Source: Chondrus crispus (taxonomy: Eukaryota; Rhodophyta; Florideophyceae; Gigartinales; Gigartinaceae). Taken from it: a stretch of DNA of 64,000 nucleotides. How positions within the stretch are numbered: the first letter of the stretch is position 1; each line of letters begins with the position of its first letter. Below the pieces are notes generated by a model, which searched no databases, was not told the origin of the DNA, and saw only the letters and a program-made list of their open reading frames with translations. Location of the stretch: positions 227,335 through 291,334 of the forward strand of contig NW_005178593.1 in NCBI RefSeq assembly GCF_000350225.1, in the 5' to 3' direction. Position numbers and translations under genes: made by a program. Below are positions 1 through 9,227 of this stretch, in pieces.

Positions 1-370
1 CTGTCCCGCTACATTAGCTGCCACTTACTGTGTACCAGCAACTGTACACAATTACTTAATTTGTGCCATTAACTACTACTTACTAGTTAGCCACCGTACG
101 GATTATTCACGAGTGCCCGTGGCCACGATCCCGGCCGACGGTTGTACCACGTGTTACCCGTGGCCACGCCCGCTGTTACCGGCTGTCCCACGACGGTTGT
201 ACCACGTGTGACCTGTCGCCACGACCGCTGCTACCGGCTGTCCCACGCCGGACCCTTGGGGTACTTCTGTACACGGTGGCGGGCGCGTGTACGCCCGCTC
301 GCTACAGTAGCACCCGCCCTCCCGCGCGGTTATCATCTCCCCGGGGGTCGTGGTACGGAATTGTACTACA
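1..370 (-). mobile_element. Partial LTR of the element-A family
   Basis: This stretch matches the reverse complement of the first part of the LTR at 45502-46141. It ends in TACTACA, the complement of the TGTAGTA start of that LTR, and runs off the left edge of the window. A 55-bp unit is tandemly duplicated at 136-190 and 191-245, whereas the A LTR has one copy. DNA to the right is transposase sequence, so position 370 is an outer element boundary. Whether it is a solo LTR or the end of a longer element cannot be told. Confidence 0.8.
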
Positions 371-390
371 ATACTGACCCATATGTCCAT

Positions 391-1695
391 TCATTTCTTT
401 TCCATTAGATCGCACTGCCTGTTCACATCCATTACTTCTTCCAAATTGTTGTATCCTGCCAGCAACGGAACACAGAGCAGCTGCGTTGGATTCATTGGCC
501 AGATTCCTGTTTTACGGAAGGAGATTACAATGTCCTGCCTGCTGAAAGCTTTTCCATACGCATGTAGCAGCATACCGCAAAAGTCAAACATGTCGAAATA
601 GTCCATGCCGCCACGCGAAGCCACGAAAGTCATCGAATCTCTAAGATGCTTCTTGAAAGGCGCGAAAAGTACGACATCTAGTAGCTGTGTCTTTCCAGAC
701 GTATGTTCTAGTAAAGTGTACACTATTACATTGTTGTGATGTAGAAAATTGAGAACCTTCAAAGACACGTGCGAATGATATCCGTCATAGAATAGAAGTA
801 CCTGCAGGCTGCCTACAGTGATCGTTCGCACATGATCGACAAACTGAACAGCCCAGTTGTAGATTATCTCTCTGTTGACACCTCCATTTTTTGACGGCAC
901 GACAGGAATACTTGTTGTGGGAGGACGTCAGCTACACTTTCTGTCGTCATATTACCATCTCTCACGACTTGATGATAAGACAGACACTTTCCCTTAAATA
1001 CAAACAAGGGCTTCATGGCATCTCAGGCAGCACTTACAGCGGTCATCATCGTGAGACGATTCAAATCTAAAAAATGAACCACTTTCTCATCCATTTCCCC
1101 TGCACTCGTCAGATAAAAATGACTATCAGACACACCATTGCAGTCTCTCCCGGGAGTTGCACCAGTTTCGTCGAGATTCATATGCACTTTGCCTGAATAT
1201 TGCTGTCCTTGATTACTTTCTCCAACGTTGCAAAGCGCTTGGTTAAAGTTCTTGCGTTACATGCTGCATATCGAGCAGCTTCTTGACGTACAGGAAGGCC
1301 GAGTTTGAGTTTGTCACCATGACGCTTGATAAACAAACGTAAAAATTTTGCTCCAAGACGTGCGTGTACAAACGATAGTAGCATTTTAGAGAGGATGCAA
1401 GTTGGCATACAGCTTCTTGCACATGTTGGCGTCTGAGAGTCACTCCTAGTTCTGCGTACCGACAGAGCCTGTCTACAACAAATTGTTCTTCATTCTCAAT
1501 GAAAGCTGGAAGCCGTCCTGGAAAGACGGTTGTGCGACTGAGAAGCGGTCAATCCCGCATTACCCGGTAATAAAGCGTAGATATAGGGACATGGAATTTA
1601 GAAGCTGCGTAACGGTACGTTGCGCCAGCACGGACAACGGAAAGTGCATTGTGAACGTTTTGTTGATTACGACATGCAGCTGTAGCGCCTTTCAT
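391..1695 (-). pseudogene. Decayed pogo/Tigger-type (DDE_1) transposase
   Basis: The minus strand encodes a recognisable but broken DDE_1 transposase. The start near 1695 opens a short Psq-type helix-turn-helix (AASKFHVPISTLYYR). The first catalytic Asp is in NLDETGATPG near 1170, the second in FYDGYHSH, and the third in TQLLDVVLFAPFKKHL. Catalytic and DNA-binding parts lie in different frames, with stops near 1550 and near 1025, so no functional enzyme is made. The C-terminal tail ends 20 bp from the partial LTR at 1-370, which suggests an LTR element inserted just past the gene. No terminal inverted repeats were located. Confidence 0.75.
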
Positions 1696-1699
1696 GCCA

Positions 1700-2890
1700 A
1701 AAAATCAGTTGTGGAGTCCCGAGACTTTGGACAGCTCCGTTGGTGGACGTATAGGACTTCATGAAAGCGTATCATTTACCTATGCAATACAAAAACCCTT
1801 AAGCACGTTCCAAGAATTGGAATAGAGAGTTTTTGAAAACAAAAAATTGGTAAATTGTGGTGGCTATCCGATTGGCAATTCTTTGTCACATTTAGCGAGG
1901 TTTGCGCGGACGGAGATTTTTTGAACCATTGCAAAGTCGTGACTAACTGAACCCCTTCCAACCTCTTACTGAGTGCTACAGCCCTCTCCCCATATCTTCG
2001 TCGCCCAAACCCACAATGCGTCAAAAATCGTACAACAAACGAGCTATTGCAGCCAAAATGCGCTCGACCACAAGGCGCCTTCGCCTGTCCATGGTAGCAT
2101 GTCGCACACGCTCTATATTATTTTATTTTGCCCGCAAGCGCCGACTACTTCGCATAGATCTAACCAAACTCATAAGATTGACGATCGCTGTAAGTTGTAT
2201 GTCGTTCAACTTCAACATTTATTCCGACCTCCGCTGTCTCCAGGACTTCCGGTATAGGGGCCACAACCATCATAGCTTTCAGAAGACCAATGTAGAGCTG
2301 TTCAGTAAACCTGAACCGCTTTGTGACCTGCCCGTTGCCGCCGGGAGGGGCGCTCGGGTGGGAGCACATGTGGCGGAGGAGGACAGAACGGGTGAGGGCG
2401 ATGATGGTGATGGGGGATGTGAATACGGGTGAGAAAGGGATGTAGTGAGGTGATGATGGCGGAGGTGGTCGTTGCGGGTTTGTTTCTAGTTGGATTTGAA
2501 TGGGAAGAGAGGGTCTAGTCGGTGAAAGTTGTTGTGGGGAAGGTGTGGACGGCAACGTTGCCATTTGAAGGGGAAGGGAGGCAACGCCCGTACCACAGAT
2601 AGTGTTCTGGAACAAGACGGGCAGGCGCGTGAGGGTTTCCTCTGTAGGTATGATGGGTCTCGCGGCTCAATGGGTTTGCTAGATGCAATTTTTGGCGGGG
2701 GAACGAGAGGTGGACACGAGGTGTAAGGTACCCTTCCATATGGCGTCCTTTTTAAATTCGCTATTTTAATTGATACAGTATTGCGACTTGTGACTAAGGA
2801 ACGCAAAATTTTTGTCGCTATAGAACAGCTGTCCTGCCACGTGTGCGAAATAACGATTTTTTAGTCACCACTTCGGCTTCAAAAACTCTC
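1700..2890. other. No confident gene; weak DNA-binding-like fragment
   Basis: Both strands carry short overlapping open frames. The best is the minus-strand frame 2160-2615. It is Pro/Ser-rich and ends in a segment (KRFRFTEQLYIGLLKAMM) that weakly resembles the start of a Myb/trihelix-like domain in transposon-associated proteins. No complete domain, start context or conserved partner is visible, so I treat it as possible transposon debris. Confidence 0.25.
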
Positions 2891-2893
2891 TAA

Positions 2894-4539
2894 GAGCATC
2901 TCCACCGCGCAGGCAAATTGTGGCCATTTCTAAAATATGGCGACTCAGGCATGAGTTTGGTCTCCACCGCGCAAATCTGCACACAAATCTGTTTCACAAA
3001 TCGTATGATAAATAGGATTTGTGTCTTGACGGCACACATATTTTTTGATTTTGTGGCGCGTCACGTCAGGGTGACCCCACCGCGCCTTGCCCAAAATCGC
3101 AAAAAGCAGACAGTTGTCCTCCGGTAATTGGATCTACTATCTTTTAATCAAGCCGCGGTTTGGGGGAGGTGGTGATTCAGAGATGAACCCCATCGCGCCT
3201 GTAACACGATACATCTATTCATATTCAGGGTCACCCCAATTAGGCTACAAGTATGTCGTAGAAATACATTTGGCGCAAAGAAGCAAGCTACTGCACGCGT
3301 CTGTTCCACAATTGGCGGCAACTCTTGCTCGTCACTTGCCCGCTCTCCATAATATGTAGGCTCCTGTTTGGGAATTATCAACTCGGCAAGTACACCACGC
3401 TTTGAATTCCTATTATGGACTCTGGAACTGCGCTCTCAGCAACGCACAGGGCAAGATTCTCCTCGTCTGACCACCCCAGTCCCTTACTCTTTTTCCTCAC
3501 TCTTACTGCCGAGTCATCAGTCCTAGTAACCACCTCAGCCATTGCCTGCACTTCTCAGAAGACGAGAAGGAGGGAGAAGATGGGAAATGTCCACGAGCGA
3601 AGGCTGCACAACACTCCTTTTTGCGTCCCACACTACTGATGGGACTTCAGTCAAAACAGCCCCAATGCCATTTGGAAGAGCTTTGGTAGAGCCGTAAGCA
3701 CATGAAATTCAGATGTTTTCTGTACCGTTACTATAGAACGAAGCTCGCCCAAACGGCGCTTTGGACAAAAATCTCGACCAAACAATTTTGGTTTGGAAAA
3801 GAATCCCTCCCAAATTCTAAACTTTAGGACAAATGGTGGCGCGGTGGGGTTCAAAATTTCTACCATCGGTCCGAACTTTAGTCCATCGGTCCAAACTTTA
3901 GTGGTTGGAATTTTAGGACAGAAATTTTGTTGGCGGTGGGGTCACCCTCACAAATCCCATTTTTTGGCAACAATCCTCTGCTTGAACGGGCTGATTTTTT
4001 GTTACTTTTAGACACCGAAACAGCAAGAACGCGGGAAGCCACGGGTACACCTGACCCGCCCAAAACGTCTGAGCATGCTAAATGCGCAGTGGACGGTCTA
4101 TGCTCGCACTGCACATGCCCGCATCCACCCGCATGCAGACATTGTGCACGCGTTAACACTCATTTATTATGGGAGTCCGCGGGCGTGGATGGGGGCTAAC
4201 TGAACTCGACCATCTGGCAAAGGCGTGAGTAGCGACGCGGCCGGGTACGCTTCGGGCGGCGAGGACAAGTCTGGGTGGAAGAGGTCAGCGTCGACGAACT
4301 GGACCTCGGCTTTGTGTCCTGCTGGTCGGGGTGGGGGGCGGCCCAGAAGTCGGGGCGCGGGAAGTCTGGGCGCGGATCGGGGGCGGGTGCGACGCAGTGC
4401 GCGGTGGAGACCGCGACGCGATTTGCGCAACGGCGATTTGTGGTACTTTCGCAAACGGAATGCGCAAAACGAATGCCCATGTGGGAGCCTGACAAGTGTC
4501 CAAATATAGAAACAATTTGCCCATGCGGTGGAGATGCTC
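2894..4539. mobile_element. Non-autonomous PIF/Harbinger element (copy 1)
   Basis: The termini are inverted repeats beginning GAGCATCTCCACCGC at 2894 and ending with the complement at 4539. Both are flanked by TAA (2891-2893 and 4540-4542), the 3-bp duplication typical of PIF/Harbinger. The left part is nearly identical to 37870-38330. It includes the ATG and first 19 codons (4169-4228) of the Myb-like gene carried there, after which a stop follows and the sequence becomes unrelated GC-rich DNA. It is thus a deletion derivative mobilised in trans. A second element sits inside it at 3069-3947; without that insertion it would be 764 bp. Confidence 0.85.
3069..3947. mobile_element. Harbinger-like MITE nested in copy 1
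   Basis: An 879-bp insertion with inverted ends GGGTGACCCCACCGC is flanked by TCA on both sides (3066-3068 and 3948-3950). The undisrupted site is visible in the related copy at 38040-38050 (CACGTCACAAATCCC), which proves the insertion and its 3-bp duplication. No transposase frame is present. The interior holds partial repeats of the motif (ACCCCATCGCGCC, GCGGTGGGGTT) and a short tandem near 3865-3905. Confidence 0.85.
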
Positions 4540-4812
4540 TAATAGCAGCTCAAGTTTGTCCGCCCTTTCTTTGATTTTCTTGACAGTAGAGTAGAAGTCA
4601 TTGCTGAAACTAATTGACATATTTGTTTTGAAATTGATCCACGTCGTTTACAACATGGAGACGTGATAGCTCCAGGAGATTGGTCTTTTGCGGGCCCGGG
4701 CCCGGAAAATGACACTTTTTTCGAATAATATTGGTGTTTAAAACATTAGGTCACTGTTCAAAAATTGGGGTGCCCCCCCTTTACCGTACTTTCTGGCGCG
4801 CATATAAAAATA

Positions 4813-5078
4813 CAGGTACAGGGGGGGGGGGAGGGGCTCCTCAATAGTTCGCAAGCCAATAGTTCGCTTGGTCAAAAAGTTCGCTTTTCGGACGATGTCA
4901 CGCCTTCTCACACGGGTACACGTGTACTGGTCTAGACTGTTGTGGTCGCCACCGCCCTCCCTAAAACTGTTGACAGCTTTAGGCTGACATCAGCAAGGCG
5001 AGCATAATAGTTCGTTCTGCCAATAGTTCGTATCTGTGGGTCCTGGCACGGGGGCGAACTATTGAGGGGAACCTACTG
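4813..5078. mobile_element. Small pogo/Tigger-like MITE
   Basis: A 266-bp element has imperfect inverted ends (CAGGTACAGG... on the left, ...CCTACTG on the right) flanked by TA. Just inside, both ends carry CCTCAATAGTTCGC in inverted orientation, plus further AATAGTTCG repeats. TA target sites and CAG starts are typical of the pogo branch of the Tc1/mariner superfamily. There is no coding capacity. Confidence 0.65.
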
Positions 5079-5222
5079 TATCATACAAATTTATCACCAC
5101 TACACGTAAATAAGACAATCATCTCTGATCCCTGGTGGAGCGAAACGGCCTAAATCGTTTTCAAGTCTCTCTGCTACACTCCCCACCACATCTTCGCAAC
5201 TGACTCCTCGCGTGTCGTGGCG

Positions 5223-6901
5223 ATGGCGGAGTCATCATCGCGTCGCCAGAGCAGACGCAGTGTGGACCCGCCCACGAACGACGCGAAAGCGGAATTTACG
5301 GTAGGCTATATGCACGAACTGCCAACCATGCTTTCGTTTGCTTGATACATTACTCACCCGCCATCTAACATTCTCAAAGGCTTGTCTCAGTCTATACTCC
5401 ACCTTAACCTGGCGTTTCACCCGCTCCGCTCCTTTTCTGTATCGTACATTGCGGCGCGATGTTCCTAGTCCCAGGCGTACAAATGTGCAAGCACTTCCTA
5501 CAGTTCGTTACGTTGCAGCGGATGACAGCATCAATTGGTGGAGGAAAATCTCAAAGATGCGATGCCTTTGGTGCGCCCGACGTGTCTATCGCTTTGCTGA
5601 TGACACTGAACTCATGCAACATCTCCAGACCTGTCACGGCCGCTTCAAGTACGAATTCGAGAAGAAGAAACCCACGGGCTCAAAGTCACACACCGAAACC
5701 ATTGTATATGTACGTATATCTATGTCACCAAAATTGCATTCCGTGGAGAATGTAGTAGAGTTCACATGCGAGGACGGCGCGCACTTTGATAAGTGCGACA
5801 CTAGCCCTTGACATGAGACAAGCGGGCATAGGAGAGTTAACCAACTGGCATGTATGATTGTGTATTACAGATGAGCTTGCGGGATGATCCATCGAGACTG
5901 TCGTCAACGTCTGCCGACCTAATTACTGAGGCAGGAGAAGATGATGTTTACATCAACCCAGCCAAGTATGGCCGTCGACTAAAAAAATCTTCTTCTACTA
6001 GAGCAAAGACCAAGCGAACATCTTCGTCATACGACGAGTTACAGACACCCAAGCGGCAGCGCCCGTCTCGAGCGTGTGTCACAACGACGCCGAAGTCTGA
6101 AGACGCTAAAATCCCAGTGGATGCGAAGAGAACCGAGGATGCAAAGATGCCTGAGGAACTAAGGAAGCCTTCCAGCCGTTCAGTACCAGCCCAGCAAAGT
6201 AGAAGCAAGACAAAACCGACGAAAACTCGGAGCGCATCCGTGAAAGTAGAGAAGGCTACTCCCGCTTACAAGAATGCGGCACACGCTGTGAAGGAGAAGA
6301 GGTTGTGGCATTCAATTTTGCAGCATCCGGTTTCTCTGGAAGAGTTTCAGGCTGAAGATGATTCGGATGAGGACAGGGAGGAGGAATATGAGTGGAGACT
6401 GCACCTCGCTGACGATGAAGTCGAAGAGTTTGAGGACACTCTCCCGGTTGAAAAGCTGTTGATGAATCTATGGAATCAGTTTTTGGTCATGGATTATCAC
6501 GCGTACGCTGATCACAGGGTGGCCCCGGCTTGCAACGCTTTTGCTAAGAGTAAGTTCTGTTTTCAATTATTTCCAGGTTTGCACCCCATTGTGCGGTTGG
6601 CTTGCTGCATTTCGGACGGAAGACATTAGCTGACATTGCGAATATGTATTGTGCGAGCCATTAAGAATACCGGCGTATCATTCAGAAGTTCAATCTCGAG
6701 GTTACATTTTTGCGACATCTCACTGAGCTAGGACGCATAGGTCTGCTTGATTCCGATGCGATTTGCGATACTGGAATGATTCTAAGAAATCGCGATACAG
6801 AACCAGTGAAGGAGGAGGAAGGTGCACGTTTTTTGTTTGCGGAACGCATCATCCGGCAAGCTGACGAGGAAGCGGGAAAAAAACGGACCCAAAAGATCTA
6901 A
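5223..6901 (+). CDS. SUZ12-like PRC2 subunit (zinc finger plus VEFS box)
   Basis: Core subunit of Polycomb repressive complex 2, which methylates histone H3 lysine 27 in the nucleus. I infer four exons: 5223-5300, 5380-about 5751, 5871-6549 and 6666-6901, giving about 454 residues. The N-terminus has the family's short motif (LSLYSTLTWRF...PFLYRTLRR). A C2H2 finger follows at about residues 88-112 (CLWC...H...CH). A basic, Ser/Lys-rich linker leads to the VEFS box from about residue 295, with an acidic stretch, the MNLWNQFLVMDYHAYADHR core and FLRHLTELGRIGLL. Introns of 79, about 119 and 116 nt all begin GT and end AG, and all keep frame. The second donor could instead be at 5743. The protein is shorter than animal SUZ12 (about 740 residues). 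It is convergent with the HEAT-repeat gene. Confidence 0.8.
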
Positions 6902-6997
6902 AAAGTCTTTATGGGGCATAACAGCCGGCATGCGATTGCTGCTGTTTGCATCCCCAATACTGAATGTGAGATTCTACCGCGACCTTTTCAGCCGCGC

Positions 6998-7249
6998 TCA
7001 AGACTGGTAGTCAACAGTCAGGACCTTGTCCCTAGACGGCTCATTCCGAAGTCGATGTGTCGCCTGAGCCAGGTCCTGAACTACCGCGCCCTTACAGAGT
7101 CTACGAAGCTTGAGTAAACACATGTGCCGATAAATGCGTTCCTTCTTCAACTGTGCCCTGAGGGCAGCGATATCTCGTTGAAGTACTCCCATGGCAAGTG
7201 TCTCCTGAAAAGAGAACGACTTGTTGTAGTGTCTAAGCCCAGTCATCAT
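6998..7249 (-). CDS. Small hypothetical protein, 83 aa
   Basis: A short frame overlaps the 3' end of the HEAT-repeat gene on the same strand by 17 bp. The product is basic with a heptad-like stretch (LQRDIAALRAQLKKERIY) that could form a coiled coil. I recognise no family. It may simply be 3' untranslated sequence of the upstream gene, so it is listed with little trust. Confidence 0.2.
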   Translation of the reverse strand: MMTGLRHYNKSFSFQETLAMGVLQRDIAALRAQLKKERIYRHMCLLKLRRLCKGAVVQDLAQATHRLRNEPSRDKVLTVDYQS

Positions 7250-8408
7250 CGATTGTAGACCGCTCCAGCGTATTCGCAGCTAACCTTGCTACGCTTCTGA
7301 CGGAATCTACTTCAGACTTGTCCATTTCCCGTTCTCTAAGATGCTCAATCACGGATATATCGCCGAGTTTCATGAGAGCTAATGCTGCGCATCGACGCAG
7401 CTCGCTGTCGTCATCTGTGAGCATGATCGCTATCCTCTTCACCTCATTTACACAACCGGCATTGGCCAAGGCAGTGGCAGCTTCTGCACGCACCTCCGGA
7501 CTCTCGTCGTTAAGAGCAAGGCTGATGGCTTTTAAGGCGCGCTCCCTCATCCCGGCCTTTTCTGCGTCGCCTTCGCTCCAGTCGTCATCTGAAGTAGCTC
7601 CCATCATTGGAAGTGCGTCTCCAATGGCAACGGCACCTAACGCAGAAACGACAGCTATGCGGACGTCTGTATTCGGATGGCGTAGACTTTCAAACAACGT
7701 TTCGCTGGCATCCCCTTGCATGTACGCTATCGCCCACGCCGCGTGCCCCTTGGCTGTCATGCCAACATCCGGGTTTGAAATTAAGTCAAGCAATTGAGTT
7801 ACTGCCACACTGCCCATCCTCGCCAACGCCCCTGCTGCAGACGACCTTGCGACAGTATCCTCATCGTGCACCAATGCAAGGAGGAGCGGGCCAGTCGCTG
7901 TAGAATCTCCAATCTTCGCCAGCGCTTTCCCACAACTTCGCCGCACAACGGGATTTGGGCAACATGACAGACCCTCCAACAGCGGCGGGACAGCTACACT
8001 TCCAATTTTACCGAACGCCTCCACCAGCCCCAAACGCGCCATCCCTCGAGCATCGGCTAAATGGATTACCATTGCCTCGAGCTGTTGTTGCGATGGTCGG
8101 TCTCCAGCCTGCATCATTTCATTCACAGACGATGTGAGAGCATCTGTGGACGAAGGATCTATGTCGTTTGCCAGTGTGCGAAGGTCTTCGGCATATGTCG
8201 TGCTTTGCATGGCCCTGGAGCAACATCGAGGAGGGTGGCGAATTCTTCCGGATGATGGTCGTCGAGAGCAAATCGCGGCCCTGCGGTTACCGAAAGAGCA
8301 TGGGAAACGCCACGACGGTGAAACAAATGCCCTCATCTCATTCAAGCAAGTTCTTTGCGGAATTGGGACAGGCTTTTGCCGAACTATGAATGCCAAAAAC
8401 ATACGCAA
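7233..8408 (-). CDS. Plastid-targeted HEAT-repeat protein of the PBS-lyase-like family
   Basis: 391 residues. From about residue 85 there are roughly seven HEAT-type repeats of the PBS-lyase-like kind (MARLGLVEAFGKIGSVAVPPLLEGL, ALAKIGDSTATGPLLLAL, VRAEAATALANAG, RRCAALALMKLGD). These are the repeats of CpcE/CpcF bilin lyases and NblB-like proteins in phycobilisome-bearing organisms. The N-terminal about 65 residues are rich in Arg, Ser and Pro with few acids, as in a plastid transit peptide. The likely site of action is therefore the plastid. Bilin attachment, phycobilisome turnover or a general scaffold role cannot be separated from sequence alone. The start could be a later Met (residue 25 or 67). 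The frame is intact and has no intron. Confidence 0.7.
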   Translation of the reverse strand: MRMFLAFIVRQKPVPIPQRTCLNEMRAFVSPSWRFPCSFGNRRAAICSRRPSSGRIRHPPRCCSRAMQSTTYAEDLRTLANDIDPSSTDALTSSVNEMMQAGDRPSQQQLEAMVIHLADARGMARLGLVEAFGKIGSVAVPPLLEGLSCCPNPVVRRSCGKALAKIGDSTATGPLLLALVHDEDTVARSSAAGALARMGSVAVTQLLDLISNPDVGMTAKGHAAWAIAYMQGDASETLFESLRHPNTDVRIAVVSALGAVAIGDALPMMGATSDDDWSEGDAEKAGMRERALKAISLALNDESPEVRAEAATALANAGCVNEVKRIAIMLTDDDSELRRCAALALMKLGDISVIEHLREREMDKSEVDSVRSVARLAANTLERSTIDDDWA

Positions 8409-8966
8409 AGATGGCCAGACCGGGCAGAGTAGCTATACAGGGAAGTGTGAAAGAGGGTTGTCAATGACCGGAGAGGAGATTCATCGATTGCATGATTCAG
8501 ATCATACTGCAGATCCTGAATTCTGTACAGTGAACCCTCCCGATAAGGATCATTCTCCATATGGATATCCTCCGTAAACGGATAAAAAGTCGAGCGACGT
8601 ACTCCGTACCTTACAACTTTTTACCAAAAAACAATGTCTGTGGATTATTCCTCAATTGGATATCGCGTTCAATGTGAAATAAGCATATCATACAGACCCC
8701 TCCTACTTAAAAACGTATTTTAAGGTTACTTTTGAGCGGCCAAGGCACAAATTACCCCATAACCGTTCATTCTTGATCGATCCCTTCACAATCTGCTCAA
8801 TAAATTCCAATCCCCGTCTGAGGCTTCGCAATTATCATCGTTCTCGACAAAAACATCTTTCTAGCATATACTCCTGTTGGTCCTCCCCCAATAAATCTCC
8901 TCTGATCGCAAACATTGCGTGTTGTCAGCACCGTAGCCATCTGCCCCCGTCAAGCGACAATCGTCG
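8409..8966. other. Intergenic, no gene seen
   Basis: This stretch is upstream of the HEAT-repeat gene and should hold its promoter. An open frame at 8134-8577 on the plus strand is the shadow of the transit-peptide region and its 5' flank. I see no domain, repeat or RNA gene. Confidence 0.5.
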
Positions 8967-9212
8967 ATGAAGCGCTCTGAGCTTAACCTCGCCCAAAAGC
9001 AACAAATGTGTGCAGAGTTCCAACGGCGCAAAAAGAGCAAGGAGCAGACGTCACAAAGCGCCCTTGCGAAGTGGGCCTCAGTACAGTTTTCCCTTTCCAA
9101 ACCTCCTGCTCAAGCTGTCATGTCCCGCATCATCAACGGCAAGTATGGTTTTCGTCCCGATATCTCTGCGTACCAAGAAGGGGAATTGCACAGATTGTGC
9201 TGTACGGTATGA
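8967..9212 (+). pseudogene. N-terminal CENP-B/Tigger helix-turn-helix fragment
   Basis: 81 codons beginning MKRSELNLAQKQQMCAEFQRR and running through SALAKWASVQFSL...SRIINGKYGF match the N-terminal DNA-binding domain of CENP-B and Tigger transposases. The frame ends a few bases before the Tc1 element at 9228 and no catalytic domain follows on the far side of it. It is either a truncated transposase or a domesticated fragment; truncation is more likely. Confidence 0.6.
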
Positions 9213-9227
9213 AAGGAGTGTTACGTA

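Noticed and set aside
1-408. Cys/Arg-rich frame at 142-408 and its mirror at 45474-45707
   Set aside because: Both are translations of the same LTR in opposite orientation, not genes.
6550-6576. A 27-nt intron in the SUZ12-like gene
   Set aside because: It has GT...AG edges but leaves the wrong frame. Using the acceptor at 6665 gives a 116-nt intron and restores the VEFS reading frame.
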